A model generated the notes under the pieces. The model was not told the DNA's origin and did no database searches. It saw only the letters and a list, made by a program, of their open reading frames with translations. The position numbers were made by a program, and so were the translations under genes. From contig NZ_JAGPXX010000002.1 in NCBI RefSeq assembly GCF_018070345.1, positions 372,001-436,000 of the forward strand: a stretch of 64,000 nt of DNA. Direction: 5' to 3'. Of this stretch, positions 42,101 to 50,586 are shown in pieces. Numbering within the stretch: position 1 is the stretch's first letter; every line of letters starts with the position of its first letter. The DNA comes from Streptomyces sp. F63 (GTDB taxonomy: Bacteria > Actinomycetota > Actinomycetes > Streptomycetales > Streptomycetaceae).

Positions 42101-42567
42101 GGAACGGCTCCTGTCCTCGGTGCGGATGGGCGGTGGCCGGCCGGCGCGGTGACCCGGCCCGCCGCTCGGTCCAGCCTAACGGCGCCGGACCCGGCCGCCC
42201 CTGCCCGTTGGTGACCGGTTTCCGTCGCTTCGGTGAGCGGTTCCGGTCGTTCCGGTGCCCGGCGGGCGTCGATCGCCGTGGGCACCGCGCGCGTTCCGCC
42301 GGGGGCGGGCGCCGCGCTCCCCGGAAAGGGTCCGCGGGATGGGGCTCGCGGAACGGGGTCCGGGGGCCGGGTCCGCGGGACGGGGCTCGCGGAACAGGTT
42401 CCGTCTCTCCACCGGCGGCGGTTCCGTGCCACCGCGTCCCGCGTCCCGCGTCCCGCTCCCGCGCCCGCCCTCCGCCCGAGCGCCCGGGGTGCGTGGAACG
42501 CGGGGGCGGCGACGGCCGGAGCACCGGCGCCCGGGCCCCGACGACAGCCGGTGCGCGCGCCCGCGGC
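42101..42567. other. Gene-free stretch with 27-base direct repeats
   Basis: No gene is supported. It contains a 27-base repeat with one mismatch (42328-42354 and 42369-42395, core CCGCGGGA[T/C]GGGGCTCGC), and a run of GCGTCCC units near 42436-42462. Confidence 0.6.
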
Positions 42568-43587
42568 TCAGCGGCGCACGCGGCGCGAGGCGGCGACCAG
42601 GACCGCGCCGAGCGCGGCGGCCGCCCCGGCGGCCGCGCCGACCCGGGCCATGGCTCCGCGCGTACCGGTCGCGGTGCCGCCCGGAACGCTGCCGGTGCCG
42701 GTGCGGGCCAGTTCGCCGGACGGGCCGGAACCGCCGGGCTCACCGGGGCCCCCGGGGCGGCCGGGCCTGCCGTGCTCCCCGTGCTCCCCCGGTCCTCCCG
42801 GTCCTCCCGGTCCCTCCGCCTCCCGGGGACCGCCGGACCTGTGGTGCCCTTCACCACCGCTTTCCCGCGGCTCAACGCCGCCGGCGGAGCGGTCACGCTC
42901 CCGCTCCCGCTCCCTCCGGGACCGGGTGTCCTCCCGCCCTTCGGTGTGCGTTCCGCCGCCGCCCCGGATGGTGAACTCGTAGTCGTTGGAGGAACCGATC
43001 CAGTCGCCGTCGTCGTCGCGCCGCTGCACGGCCGCCACGGTGAGCCGGACCGAGTTGCCGGCCGTGCCCTCGGCGAAGCGCATCCGTACGCCGACGGTGA
43101 CGGTCCCGCCCGCCGGGACGGCGAAGCCCGGGAAGCCGTCGAAGACGGCGATGTGCTCGTGCCGGTCGGTGGTCTCCAGCGTCACGGGGCGCCAGGAGCG
43201 GCTGTACGCGTCGTAGAACTCGAGGAAGATCCGTTCGCCGGCCAGCTTCCGGGTGCTGTCGACGAGCACGGCCACGGGGTGTACGGCCCGGCAGGCCCGT
43301 TCCGTCGTGTTGCGCAGGCCGATGGACCAGCGCCGCCAGCCGTCTCCGGCCGTGTACTCCCGGGGGCCGCCGCGGATGCGGGCCCGCAGCGGGAAGTCGG
43401 GGCTGTCGCGGTCTCCGCAGTACGGCTCGACGGCCCGGGGCAGCGGCCGGGGCACCGCACCCGGCGCCACCACCGCCGCCGGAGCGCCCTGGGCCTGCGG
43501 CAGGAACACCAGGACGGGGGCGGCCACCGCCACCAGCGCGGCCGCTGCGGCCGCTGCCCCGGCGGCGAGGTGTCTGCGCTGGCGCAT
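42568..43587 (-). CDS. Sortase-anchored surface protein with collagen-like stalk (LAxTG)
   Basis: This 339-residue wall protein has a signal peptide (LAAGAAAAAAALVAVAAPVLV), a globular domain (about 35-215, SPDFPLRARIRGGPREY, GWRRWSIGLRNTT, EFYDAYSRSWRPVTLE) and an Arg/Glu-rich charged linker (RERERERDRS). A collagen-like Gly-X-Y region (GPGGPGGPGEHGEHG and onward, about 255-285) follows. The C-terminus is LARTG, a hydrophobic helix and RRVRR, the cell-wall sorting signal of class E sortases used by Streptomyces. GAAGGG lies before the ATG at 43587. The globular part is unassigned; it may bind a ligand or partner. Confidence 0.85.
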   Translation of the reverse strand: MRQRRHLAAGAAAAAAALVAVAAPVLVFLPQAQGAPAAVVAPGAVPRPLPRAVEPYCGDRDSPDFPLRARIRGGPREYTAGDGWRRWSIGLRNTTERACRAVHPVAVLVDSTRKLAGERIFLEFYDAYSRSWRPVTLETTDRHEHIAVFDGFPGFAVPAGGTVTVGVRMRFAEGTAGNSVRLTVAAVQRRDDDGDWIGSSNDYEFTIRGGGGTHTEGREDTRSRRERERERDRSAGGVEPRESGGEGHHRSGGPREAEGPGGPGGPGEHGEHGRPGRPGGPGEPGGSGPSGELARTGTGSVPGGTATGTRGAMARVGAAAGAAAALGAVLVAASRRVRR

Positions 43588-44098
43588 GGCAGCCCTTCGG
43601 TGAAATCCGCCTGCGGGCCCGGGTGCGGCGCGCTTGTTCGCCGTCCGCCCGGTGGGTGCCGCCCGGGCCCGCCCGTACGTGGGGTTCCTTCCCCGCCCGG
43701 AGAGCCGGCGCGCCCCCGGCCCCGCCCGTTCGCCCGAAGCGGCCGGGCATCGGGGCCGAACGGTCCGGAGCGGTTGCCGGCGCGGCGGCCGGCGTGCATG
43801 GTCCGCGGTGCTCCGGTGCCCCCGTGTCCCCGTGTCCCCGTGCCCCGTGTCCCCGTGCCCCGTGTCCCCGTGCCTCCGTGCCCCGGTTCCCCGGATGCCC
43901 GGCGGTGCCCGCCGGCCGGGACCGCGGAGGGAGGCCGGGGCGCCGGAGCCCCGGGGCATCGCCGGGCGATTCAGCCGACCGGGCCGTTCGTACCGCCGAG
44001 TCCGCCGGGAAGGGCTGCCGGGCGGACGGCCGGATCCGTTCGCTCCGGTGCCCCGCCCTCGCAGCGGCACCGGCCCGCGACCGAAAGGAGCGAACGGC
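43588..44098. other. Gene-free stretch with CCCCGTGT-type tandem repeats
   Basis: No gene is supported. It is the divergent upstream region of the LAxTG gene and the YciI gene. From 43821 to 43885 it carries about eight copies of CCCCGTGT/CCCCGTGC. The unit resembles the repeats at 37088-37110 and, inverted, at 39278-39341. Confidence 0.6.
43821..43885. repeat. Tandem array of CCCCGTG(T/C) units
   Basis: Alternating eight- and nine-base units, CCCCGTGT and CCCCGTGC, run for about 65 bases in non-coding DNA. Slippage is the simplest origin. Confidence 0.8.
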
Positions 44099-44491
44099 GT
44101 GAAATACATGGTGCAGATCTTCGGCGGGCGTGACACCTGGGACGAGGAGATGGCCGCCTACGCGGCGGCCGGCTGGGGTCCCCTCGTCACCTTCATGGAA
44201 GAGGTCAACAAGGAGCTGGCCGACCGGGGCGAGTGGGTCGAGGCCCAGGGCCTGGGCGGCCCGGGTCCCGTCAGGACGGTGCGGGCCCGGCCGGACGGCA
44301 CACCCGAGGTGACGGACGGCCCGCACTTCCCGGCCGAGAAGATCCTGGCGGGCTACTGGATCATCGATGTGGCGACACCCGAACGGGCGGTCGAGATCGC
44401 CGCACGCATCTCCACCGCACCGAGGCCGGACGGCGGCCCGGGCAGCGACCCGGTCGAACTCCACCCGGTCATGGAGGGCCCTCCGGAATAG
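44099..44491 (+). CDS. YciI family protein
   Basis: The 130-residue protein (KYMVQIFGGRDTWDEEM, TFMEEVNKELADRGEWVEAQGL, ILAGYWIIDVATPERAVEIAARI) is a YCII/DGPF-domain protein. The family has a ferredoxin-like fold and is linked to ECF sigma factors of the SigJ type and to small dehalogenase-like activities, without a general function. Translation starts at GTG 44099, nine bases after AAAGGAG. It is followed by an unrelated oxidoreductase gene. Confidence 0.88.
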   Translation: MKYMVQIFGGRDTWDEEMAAYAAAGWGPLVTFMEEVNKELADRGEWVEAQGLGGPGPVRTVRARPDGTPEVTDGPHFPAEKILAGYWIIDVATPERAVEIAARISTAPRPDGGPGSDPVELHPVMEGPPE

Positions 44492-44634
44492 GCGGCCGTC
44501 GCCCGGGCCGTCCGGGGGTTCTGCCGAGGACCCCGGACGGCCCCGTCCGGCGGACGCGACCGCCCGGCGGGCCGTTTCCGGGCCGCACCGGCCCCGCGGG
44601 AGCCCCCTGAGGCGCGCGTGGTTGAGTGAGGGGC

Positions 44635-45870
44635 ATGTCCACGCGCACGTCCGCCGGTACCGGCTCCCGTCCCCCGCTCCGTGTCGGCCTCGTCGGCTAC
44701 GGTCTGGCGGGCTCCGTCTTCCACGCCCCGCTGATCGCCGCCACCGGGGACCTGGTCCTCGACACGATCGTCACGACGAGCCCCGGGCGCCGCGAGCAGG
44801 CCCGCGCCGAGCACCCCGGGGTGCGGTTCGCGGACAGCCACCGCGAGCTGCTGTCCCGTACGGAGGGCCGGGACGCGCTCGACCTGGTGGTCGTCGCCTC
44901 CCCCAACCGGACCCATGTGCCGATCGCCACCGACGCCCTCCGCGCCGGCCTGCCGGTCGTCGTCGACAAGCCGCTCTCCGCGACCGCCGCCGAGGCCCGC
45001 GCCCTGGCCGCCCTCGCCGAGGAGCGCGGGCTGCTGCTCTCCGTCTTCCAGAACCGCCGCTGGGACAACGACTTCCGCACCGTCCAACAGCTTCTCGCGG
45101 AGGGCGAGTTGGGCGATGTCCAGCGGTTCGAATCCCGCTTCGAGCGCTGGCGGCCCAAGCCCAAGGGCGGCTGGCGCGAGTCGGGCGACCCGGAGGAGAT
45201 CGGCGGTCTCCTCTACGACCTGGGCAGCCACCTCGTCGACCAGGCGCTGGTGCTCTTCGGCCCGGCCGTCCGCGTCTACGCCGAGTCGGCGGTCCGCCGC
45301 CCCGGGGCCGAGGCGGACGACGACACCTTCATCGCCGTCACGCACGCGAACGGCGTCAACTCCCACCTGTGGATGAGCGCCACGACCGCCCAACTCGGGC
45401 CGCGTTTCCGTGTCCTGGGCAGCTCCGCCGGGTATGTGAAGTACGGACTCGACCCGCAGGAGCAGGCCCTGCGCGACGGGCTCCGCCCTCCCGGCACCGC
45501 CGGAACGCCCGGCACCGCCGGCGCACCCGGCACGGACACCGGCACCGGCACCGGCACCGGCACGGCGGACACCGTCACGCCGGACATCGGCACCGGCGCC
45601 TCGGGCACCAGCCCGGTGGACGCCAGCGCCTGGGGCGTGGAACCGGAGTCCCTGTGGGGCCGGCTCGGCTCCGGTGAGTCGCCGGTGACCGGCGGCGGCC
45701 GCGCCGTCCCCACCCTGCCCGGTGACTACCCGGCGTACTACGCGGCCGTGGCGGCGGCCCTCCGCGACGGCACCCCGCCGCCGGTGACGGCCCCGGAGGC
45801 CGCCGCGGCGCTCGACGTCCTGGAAGCCGCACGGCGTTCGGCCCAGGAGGGCCGGGCGATCACCCCGTAA
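44635..45870 (+). CDS. Gfo/Idh/MocA family oxidoreductase with a Gly-Thr repeat insertion
   Basis: This 411-residue NAD(P)-dependent oxidoreductase acts on sugar-like substrates. It has a Rossmann start (VGLVGYGLAGSVFHAPL), the family motif VVVDKPLSA near residue 116 and GLLYDLGSHLVDQAL near 190 with the catalytic-side His. Between about 288 and 330 lies an insert of PGTAG and GTGTGT repeats, absent in relatives, encoded by a CGGCAC(C)-type microsatellite at 45490-45610. It remains in frame and lies in the substrate-side domain, where a surface loop could tolerate it. The next gene follows after 17 bases. Confidence 0.88.
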   Translation: MSTRTSAGTGSRPPLRVGLVGYGLAGSVFHAPLIAATGDLVLDTIVTTSPGRREQARAEHPGVRFADSHRELLSRTEGRDALDLVVVASPNRTHVPIATDALRAGLPVVVDKPLSATAAEARALAALAEERGLLLSVFQNRRWDNDFRTVQQLLAEGELGDVQRFESRFERWRPKPKGGWRESGDPEEIGGLLYDLGSHLVDQALVLFGPAVRVYAESAVRRPGAEADDDTFIAVTHANGVNSHLWMSATTAQLGPRFRVLGSSAGYVKYGLDPQEQALRDGLRPPGTAGTPGTAGAPGTDTGTGTGTGTADTVTPDIGTGASGTSPVDASAWGVEPESLWGRLGSGESPVTGGGRAVPTLPGDYPAYYAAVAAALRDGTPPPVTAPEAAAALDVLEAARRSAQEGRAITP

Positions 45871-45887
45871 CCCCGGGAGCTGAGCTG

Positions 45888-46475
45888 ATGACGGACCCCG
45901 CCTTCGATCCCGCCGCCCTCGTCTCCGTGCTGCGCGCCCAGGAGGAGCGCCTGGTGCTGCGCCGGTTCACGCACGAGGACGCCTGGCGCCTGGGCTGCCT
46001 GCTGGCCGACACGGCCCGGCAGCGGTCGGCGCCGGTGACCATCGACATACGCCGCGGTCATCAGCAGGTGTTCCACTGCGCGCTGCCCGGCACGTCACCG
46101 GACAACGACGACTGGATCGACCGCAAGCGGCGGGTGGTCGAGCGCTTCTCGGAGAGCTCGTACCTGGTGGGCACGCGGTTCCGCGCGAAGGGGACGACGT
46201 TCGAGGCCTCGTCCCCGCTCGATCCGTGCCTGTACGCGGCGCACGGCGGCTCGTTTCCGATCCGGGTGGAGGGGGCCGGGGTCATCGGCACGGTGACCGT
46301 CTCGGGGTCGGCGCAGGCGGAGGACCACGCGATGGTGGTCGAGGCCCTGGAAACCTTCCTCGCCCCGGCCGTGCCGCCGACGCCGGCACCTGCACCTGCC
46401 CCGCAAGAGCCGGGCGCCCCCACCGCGCCACCGGCCGTGCCGCCGCAGGGCACACCGCCGCCGCCGGCCCCGTAG
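45888..46475 (+). CDS. UPF0303/heme-degrading domain protein
   Basis: The 195-residue protein (EERLVLRRFTHEDAWRLGCLL, VTIDIRRGHQQVFHCALPG, DDWIDRKRRVVERF, FPIRVEGAGVIGTVTVSG) belongs to the YBR137W/UPF0303 group of the GlcG/HbpS-like fold, some members of which bind or degrade heme. A 35-residue Pro/Ala tail is unconserved. It starts 17 bases after the oxidoreductase stop with GGGAGCTGAGCTG ahead, so the two probably share a message. Confidence 0.82.
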   Translation: MTDPAFDPAALVSVLRAQEERLVLRRFTHEDAWRLGCLLADTARQRSAPVTIDIRRGHQQVFHCALPGTSPDNDDWIDRKRRVVERFSESSYLVGTRFRAKGTTFEASSPLDPCLYAAHGGSFPIRVEGAGVIGTVTVSGSAQAEDHAMVVEALETFLAPAVPPTPAPAPAPQEPGAPTAPPAVPPQGTPPPPAP

Positions 46476-46600
46476 CCGGCGGGCTCCGGCCCGGCCCCGG
46501 CAAGCGCGTCTCTCCGGCCGCGGCTCACTGCCGTGCCCGTCGCCACCGGGGCGGGCGCGCGGCCGCTGCCGCCGTGGTCACGGCTGCCTAGACTCCGTCC

Positions 46601-47362
46601 ATGCCGAGCTCTGAACTCCCGCGGATCAACGCCTTCTTATCCGCCTTCGCCCGCCGCCAGGCCGCGCGCATCGTCGAACTCCCCGGCGGGTTCGCCGTGT
46701 ACGACGACGCCTTCGCCCATTCCCGCGCCGACAACCAAGTCGTCATCGAAACGGCCGTCGATCCCGAGGCGCTGCCCGCCGTCGCGGAGGAAGCACTGGG
46801 CCATCTGCCGCACCGGATGATCTCCGTCCTGGACGACGAAGCCGGAACGGCGTGCGCGGAGCGGCTGGTCCGGGCCGGATACACCCACTCCGTCCATCTG
46901 GTCATGCTGCACACGGGCCCGGTGCCGGCCGGCGGACCCGCGGACGAGGTGGACCTCGACACGCTGCGTGCTCCGCTCACCCGGCGATGGCGGGGCATGC
47001 TTCCGGACGTCGGCAGCGAGGTCATACGCCACCTTGTCGACCGACGGGAGGCCCGCTCGCGCGGGGCCGGCGTCGTCCGCTTCATCGGTGCCCGCACGGA
47101 CGAAGGCGAAGTCGCCTCATGGGCCGATCTCTACGTGGACGCGGCGACCGGCACGGCCCAGATCGAGGACCTGGTCACCTCGGAGGCCCATCTCGGACGC
47201 GGTTACGGCAATGCCGTCCTGACCACCGCCCTGCGCCTGGCCGTCGAGGAGGGCTGCGGTACCCGGTTCCTGATCGCCGACGCGATGGACTGGCCGCGCC
47301 GGTGGTACGAGCGTCGCGGCTTCTCCCCGATCGGCCGCTCGCACTGCTTCGAACGCGGCTGA
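46601..47362 (+). CDS. GNAT family N-acetyltransferase
   Basis: The 253-residue protein carries an N-terminal degenerate GNAT-like half and a C-terminal active half. In the second, IEDLVTSEAHLGRGYGNAVL (about 187-206) is the acetyl-CoA loop and DWPRRWYERRGFSPIG the terminal strand. The acceptor is unknown. The start at 46601 lies behind a weak ribosome site. It stands alone before the beta-propeller gene. Confidence 0.85.
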   Translation: MPSSELPRINAFLSAFARRQAARIVELPGGFAVYDDAFAHSRADNQVVIETAVDPEALPAVAEEALGHLPHRMISVLDDEAGTACAERLVRAGYTHSVHLVMLHTGPVPAGGPADEVDLDTLRAPLTRRWRGMLPDVGSEVIRHLVDRREARSRGAGVVRFIGARTDEGEVASWADLYVDAATGTAQIEDLVTSEAHLGRGYGNAVLTTALRLAVEEGCGTRFLIADAMDWPRRWYERRGFSPIGRSHCFERG

Positions 47363-47574
47363 CCGCGGGACGGCAGGTGCCGGCTGTGGGCCATGTGCTC
47401 CGCCCTCTGGAGCCTGCGGCGCCGGTTCGGTCGGGCCGCGCGGGGCTCTTGCCGTCCGGCGGTCCATTCATTACCGTCGCGTAACACAGCGACTTACCCT
47501 TGGTAACCCTTGTGCCGGCACCCACCCGCACTCCCACCCCACTCACGCTCCCGGCCGACCTTCGGAGGACGACC

Positions 47575-48828
47575 ATGCCCCCAGCCACGCCCCGGCGCCC
47601 CCGCCGCCCGCTGTTCCTGAGCGCCGCCGTCCTGACCGCCCTCGCCCTGACCGGCGGCGCCACGACCGCGGGCGCGGCCGAACAGACGGATGCCGCACGG
47701 CAGTCGGAGCACGCCGCCGCACCGCGCGACGTCATGCTCATCGGCAACGGCCAGGGCGGCACCGTCAGCTTCATCGACCCGAAGACGTTCGAGAACCTGG
47801 GCTCGTTCGACACCGTCCCCGATCTCGAGCAGCGCATCCGCGAGATGGACCCGATCGAGCGGATCGGCTACGAGACCGTCAACAGCATCCAGGGCTACCG
47901 CAAGCTCGTGGATGACATGGCCATGTCTCCGGACGGCCGGACGCTCTACGTCTCGCGCGGCGCCCTCTCCGACGCCGTCGCCTTCGACATCGCCAGCGGC
48001 ACCATGCTCTGGCGCTACGAGACCGAGGGCTTCAAGGCCGACCACGCCGCCCTCTCCGAGGACGGCAGCAAGTTCATCGTCTCGGCCACCACCGCCGAGA
48101 AGGCCGAAGTCATCAACACCGCCACCGGCAAGCTGCACACCGAGTTCGCCACCGGCACGTACCCGCACGCCAACGACTACTCGCCGGACGGCTCGATCCT
48201 CTACAACTCCAGCATCGGCGTCACCTCGATGCCCAAGGCCCTCAACGGCCTCAAGGGCAAGCGCCAGGTCACGGCCGTGGACGCCGACACCTTCACGCCG
48301 CTGCGCACCTACGACTTCGAGTACGGCATCCGCCCGGCCGTCTTCACCGCCGACAACAAGACCATGTACGCGCAGCTCTCCTACCTCAACGGCTTCGTCG
48401 AGTACGACCTGGCCAAGGGCGAGATCAAGCGCACGGTCGAAATGCCGTTCAGCGACAAGGCCGCGAACATGGGCAGCGAGGACTACCCGCAGAACTCCGC
48501 CCACCACGGCATGGCCATGAACACCGCCGAGAGCAAGCTCTGCATGGCCGGCACCATCGACGACTACGTCGCGATCGTCTCCCGCCCCGGCCTGGAGACC
48601 GACGGCTACGTCCACTACGACACCGACGCCCTGCCGTACTGGACGGCCACCAGCCCGGACGGCAAGCACTGCTTCGTCTCGCTCTCCAACAAGAACGAGG
48701 TGTCGGTCGTCGACTACGCCACCGCCAAGGAGGTCGCCCGCATCCCCACCGGCCACTTCCCGCAGCGGGAACGCCCCGGGAAGGTGACGGCGGAGGCGCT
48801 GGAGGCCCTGGACCCGTCGAACGGCTGA
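47575..48828 (+). CDS. Secreted YncE-like beta-propeller protein
   Basis: The 417-residue protein has a Sec signal (PLFLSAAVLTALALTGGATTAGAA) and seven-bladed propeller repeats: VSFIDPKTFENLGSFD, MAMSPDGRTLYVSRG, AALSEDGSKFIVSATT, DYSPDGSILYNSS, YWTATSPDGKHCFVSLSNKNEVSVVDYATAKEVARIPTG. Such proteins bind ligands or cell-wall parts outside the cell; YncE of E. coli binds DNA. A GGAGG site lies before the ATG at 47575. The last 15 residues are a charged tail. No neighbour suggests the ligand. Confidence 0.85.
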   Translation: MPPATPRRPRRPLFLSAAVLTALALTGGATTAGAAEQTDAARQSEHAAAPRDVMLIGNGQGGTVSFIDPKTFENLGSFDTVPDLEQRIREMDPIERIGYETVNSIQGYRKLVDDMAMSPDGRTLYVSRGALSDAVAFDIASGTMLWRYETEGFKADHAALSEDGSKFIVSATTAEKAEVINTATGKLHTEFATGTYPHANDYSPDGSILYNSSIGVTSMPKALNGLKGKRQVTAVDADTFTPLRTYDFEYGIRPAVFTADNKTMYAQLSYLNGFVEYDLAKGEIKRTVEMPFSDKAANMGSEDYPQNSAHHGMAMNTAESKLCMAGTIDDYVAIVSRPGLETDGYVHYDTDALPYWTATSPDGKHCFVSLSNKNEVSVVDYATAKEVARIPTGHFPQRERPGKVTAEALEALDPSNG

Positions 48829-49103
48829 TGCCGCCGGCCGGCAACTCAACCGGTTCGGCAGCCGCTTGAGCAGCCGGATCGGCGGTGCGGACGCGGGTGT
48901 CCGGAGGTGAAGACCGCCTCCGGACACCCGCGCCGGCGTTTCCGCTGCCGTTTCCGCCGCCGTTTCGGCCACCGCTTCGGCCACCGCCTCCGGGAGAAAT
49001 CTCCGGGACGTGTCCTCCGGATCCGGAACGGACGGGGTTTCAGAGGGTGGAGAGGCGCCCTCCCCCGATCCGTACACACCCGATCCGCAAGGAGACCCAG
49101 CCC

Positions 49104-49745
49104 ATGGCACGGATGAGCAAGTACGTGACGGCCGCGTCGGTCGTCGCCGCCCTGGCGGTGGCACCCTCCCTCGCCCACGCCCTGGCGCCGGCGGGGTCCC
49201 CCGCCCCGGCCGCCGCCGAGTCCGCGGGGACGGACGCGTCGAAGGCGTCCGGAAAGGACCGGACCGCCGCGGCCTCCGACCTGCGCGTGGTGGCCCCCGG
49301 CGAGCGGGTCCAGGCCGCCCCCGGGGTGGAACTGTGGCTGACGGCGGACGGCAAGCACTGGTCCACGCCGGACCAGGAGAACCAGTTCCGCAGCGTCACC
49401 GACGGCAACCTCGACCTGAGCCGGCCCGGCGTCACCCTGCAGTCCGAACCGGTCGGCGACCGCTACTTCCACTCCGGCATCTACCACAGCGAGGGCACGC
49501 CCGCCCGCGTCGAGATCGTCACCGCGGACGGCCGGACCGGCGGCACGCTGGTGACCCTGGCCGGAGAGCCCGGCTGGGGCGCCTGGTACACCACCACCGC
49601 CCTGCCGGGCGCGGGCGCGGGCGCGGGGGCGAAGACGGAGCGGCAGCGGGGCGCGGCGGCGGGCTCGTCGCCGGGGAGCTTCGTCCGCTCCGTGACCGTG
49701 TACGACACCGAGGGCGGCGTCCTGGCCGAACTGCCGGTCCGTTAG
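49104..49745 (+). CDS. Secreted protein matching the external domain of the neighbouring anti-sigma factor
   Basis: This 213-residue protein has a signal peptide (YVTAASVVAALAVAPSLAHALA) and no membrane anchor after it. From about residue 70 (RVQAAPGVELWLTADGKHW) to 172 it aligns without gaps, apart from one residue, with the external part of the protein at 50583-51413; by eye about seven of ten residues are identical, and the tails SVTVYDTEGGVLAEL match too. The domain is not one I can name. AAGGAG precedes the ATG at 49104. A strong terminator separates it from the sigma-factor operon. It could be a target of that sigma factor, or a soluble competitor for the same signal. Confidence 0.8.
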   Translation: MARMSKYVTAASVVAALAVAPSLAHALAPAGSPAPAAAESAGTDASKASGKDRTAAASDLRVVAPGERVQAAPGVELWLTADGKHWSTPDQENQFRSVTDGNLDLSRPGVTLQSEPVGDRYFHSGIYHSEGTPARVEIVTADGRTGGTLVTLAGEPGWGAWYTTTALPGAGAGAGAKTERQRGAAAGSSPGSFVRSVTVYDTEGGVLAELPVR

Positions 49746-49764
49746 CGGCGGGGCTGCCGTAGAG

Positions 49765-49794
49765 CGGGCCCGCCGCACGAAGCCGGCGGGCCCG
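49765..49794 (+). terminator. Terminator hairpin after the secreted sensor-like gene
   Basis: CGGGCCCGCCG and CGGCGGGCCCG form a perfect 11-base stem with an eight-base loop, 19 bases after the stop. It separates the secreted gene from the sigma operon. The rest of the 310-base gap (49795-50055) has a CCACAC/CCCCACA-type low-complexity run near 50000-50040 and the sigma promoter, which I cannot place. Confidence 0.8.
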
Positions 49795-50055
49795 GTGTCT
49801 CCGCGCCGGTGGCCGTCGAGGCCGACGGGCCGGGCGCGGAGCCCGGGCCCGCCGGCCGGTCACCGGCCGCACCCGCCCACCCCGCCGCCACCAGCCCTGC
49901 CCGGTCGCGCCGCCGCGCCGGTCATCCGCAGCCCGGGCCGCCCGTACCACCGCCGCACAGCCGCACCGGCCAACGCGTGTTACCCGTAACGCCCCACCAC
50001 GCCCCCACACCTCCACACCCCCACATCCCCACACCTCCACAGCCGAAGGAACCGC

Positions 50056-50586
50056 TTGCCCGTGACGGAGGAGAGCCATGGCGAGTTCGCCGAGTTCGCC
50101 ACCCGTGCCTGGCCCCGCCTGGTGCGTACCGCTCATATGCTCACCGGGGACTTCCACGAGGCCGAGGACCTGGTCCAGACGACGCTGGCCAAGGTCTACT
50201 CCCGCTGGCGGCGGATACCGCGCGACGACGTCAACGCCTACGTGCGCCGGGCCCTCGTCAACAACAACCTGAGCCGCCTCCGCAAGAGACGCGTCACCCA
50301 TCTGCTGATGCCGTTCCTCCCCGAGTCCGCGCACCGCCCGCACGGCGGCCACGCCGAGACGGTCGAGCACCGCACGGCGGTCGACGAGGCGCTGGCGACG
50401 CTGCCGCCCCGCCAGCGCGCGGTCATGGTGCTCCGCTACTGGGAGGACCTGAACGAGCAGGAGATCGCCGCGGTGCTGGGCTGCTCGGTCGGCACGGTCA
50501 AGACCCATGCCCGGCGCGGGCTCCAGAAGCTGCGCGCCCACCCCCTCTTCGCCCGGAACCCCTCCGACTCCGGAGTTCGCCGATGA
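50056..50586 (+). CDS. ECF RNA polymerase sigma factor, SigE family
   Basis: The 176-residue protein has sigma region 2 (LVRTAHMLTGDFHEAEDLVQTTLAKVYSRW, about 22-52) and region 4 (LATLPPRQRAVMVLRYWEDLNEQEIAAVLGCSVGTVKTHARRGLQKL, about 115-160), the two parts of an ECF factor of the actinobacterial SigE family. The start is either TTG 50056 (five bases after AAGGA) or GTG 50062. Its stop overlaps the next ATG (ATGA), the usual coupling to an anti-sigma factor. It should direct transcription of a small regulon when released. Confidence 0.92.
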   Translation: MPVTEESHGEFAEFATRAWPRLVRTAHMLTGDFHEAEDLVQTTLAKVYSRWRRIPRDDVNAYVRRALVNNNLSRLRKRRVTHLLMPFLPESAHRPHGGHAETVEHRTAVDEALATLPPRQRAVMVLRYWEDLNEQEIAAVLGCSVGTVKTHARRGLQKLRAHPLFARNPSDSGVRR

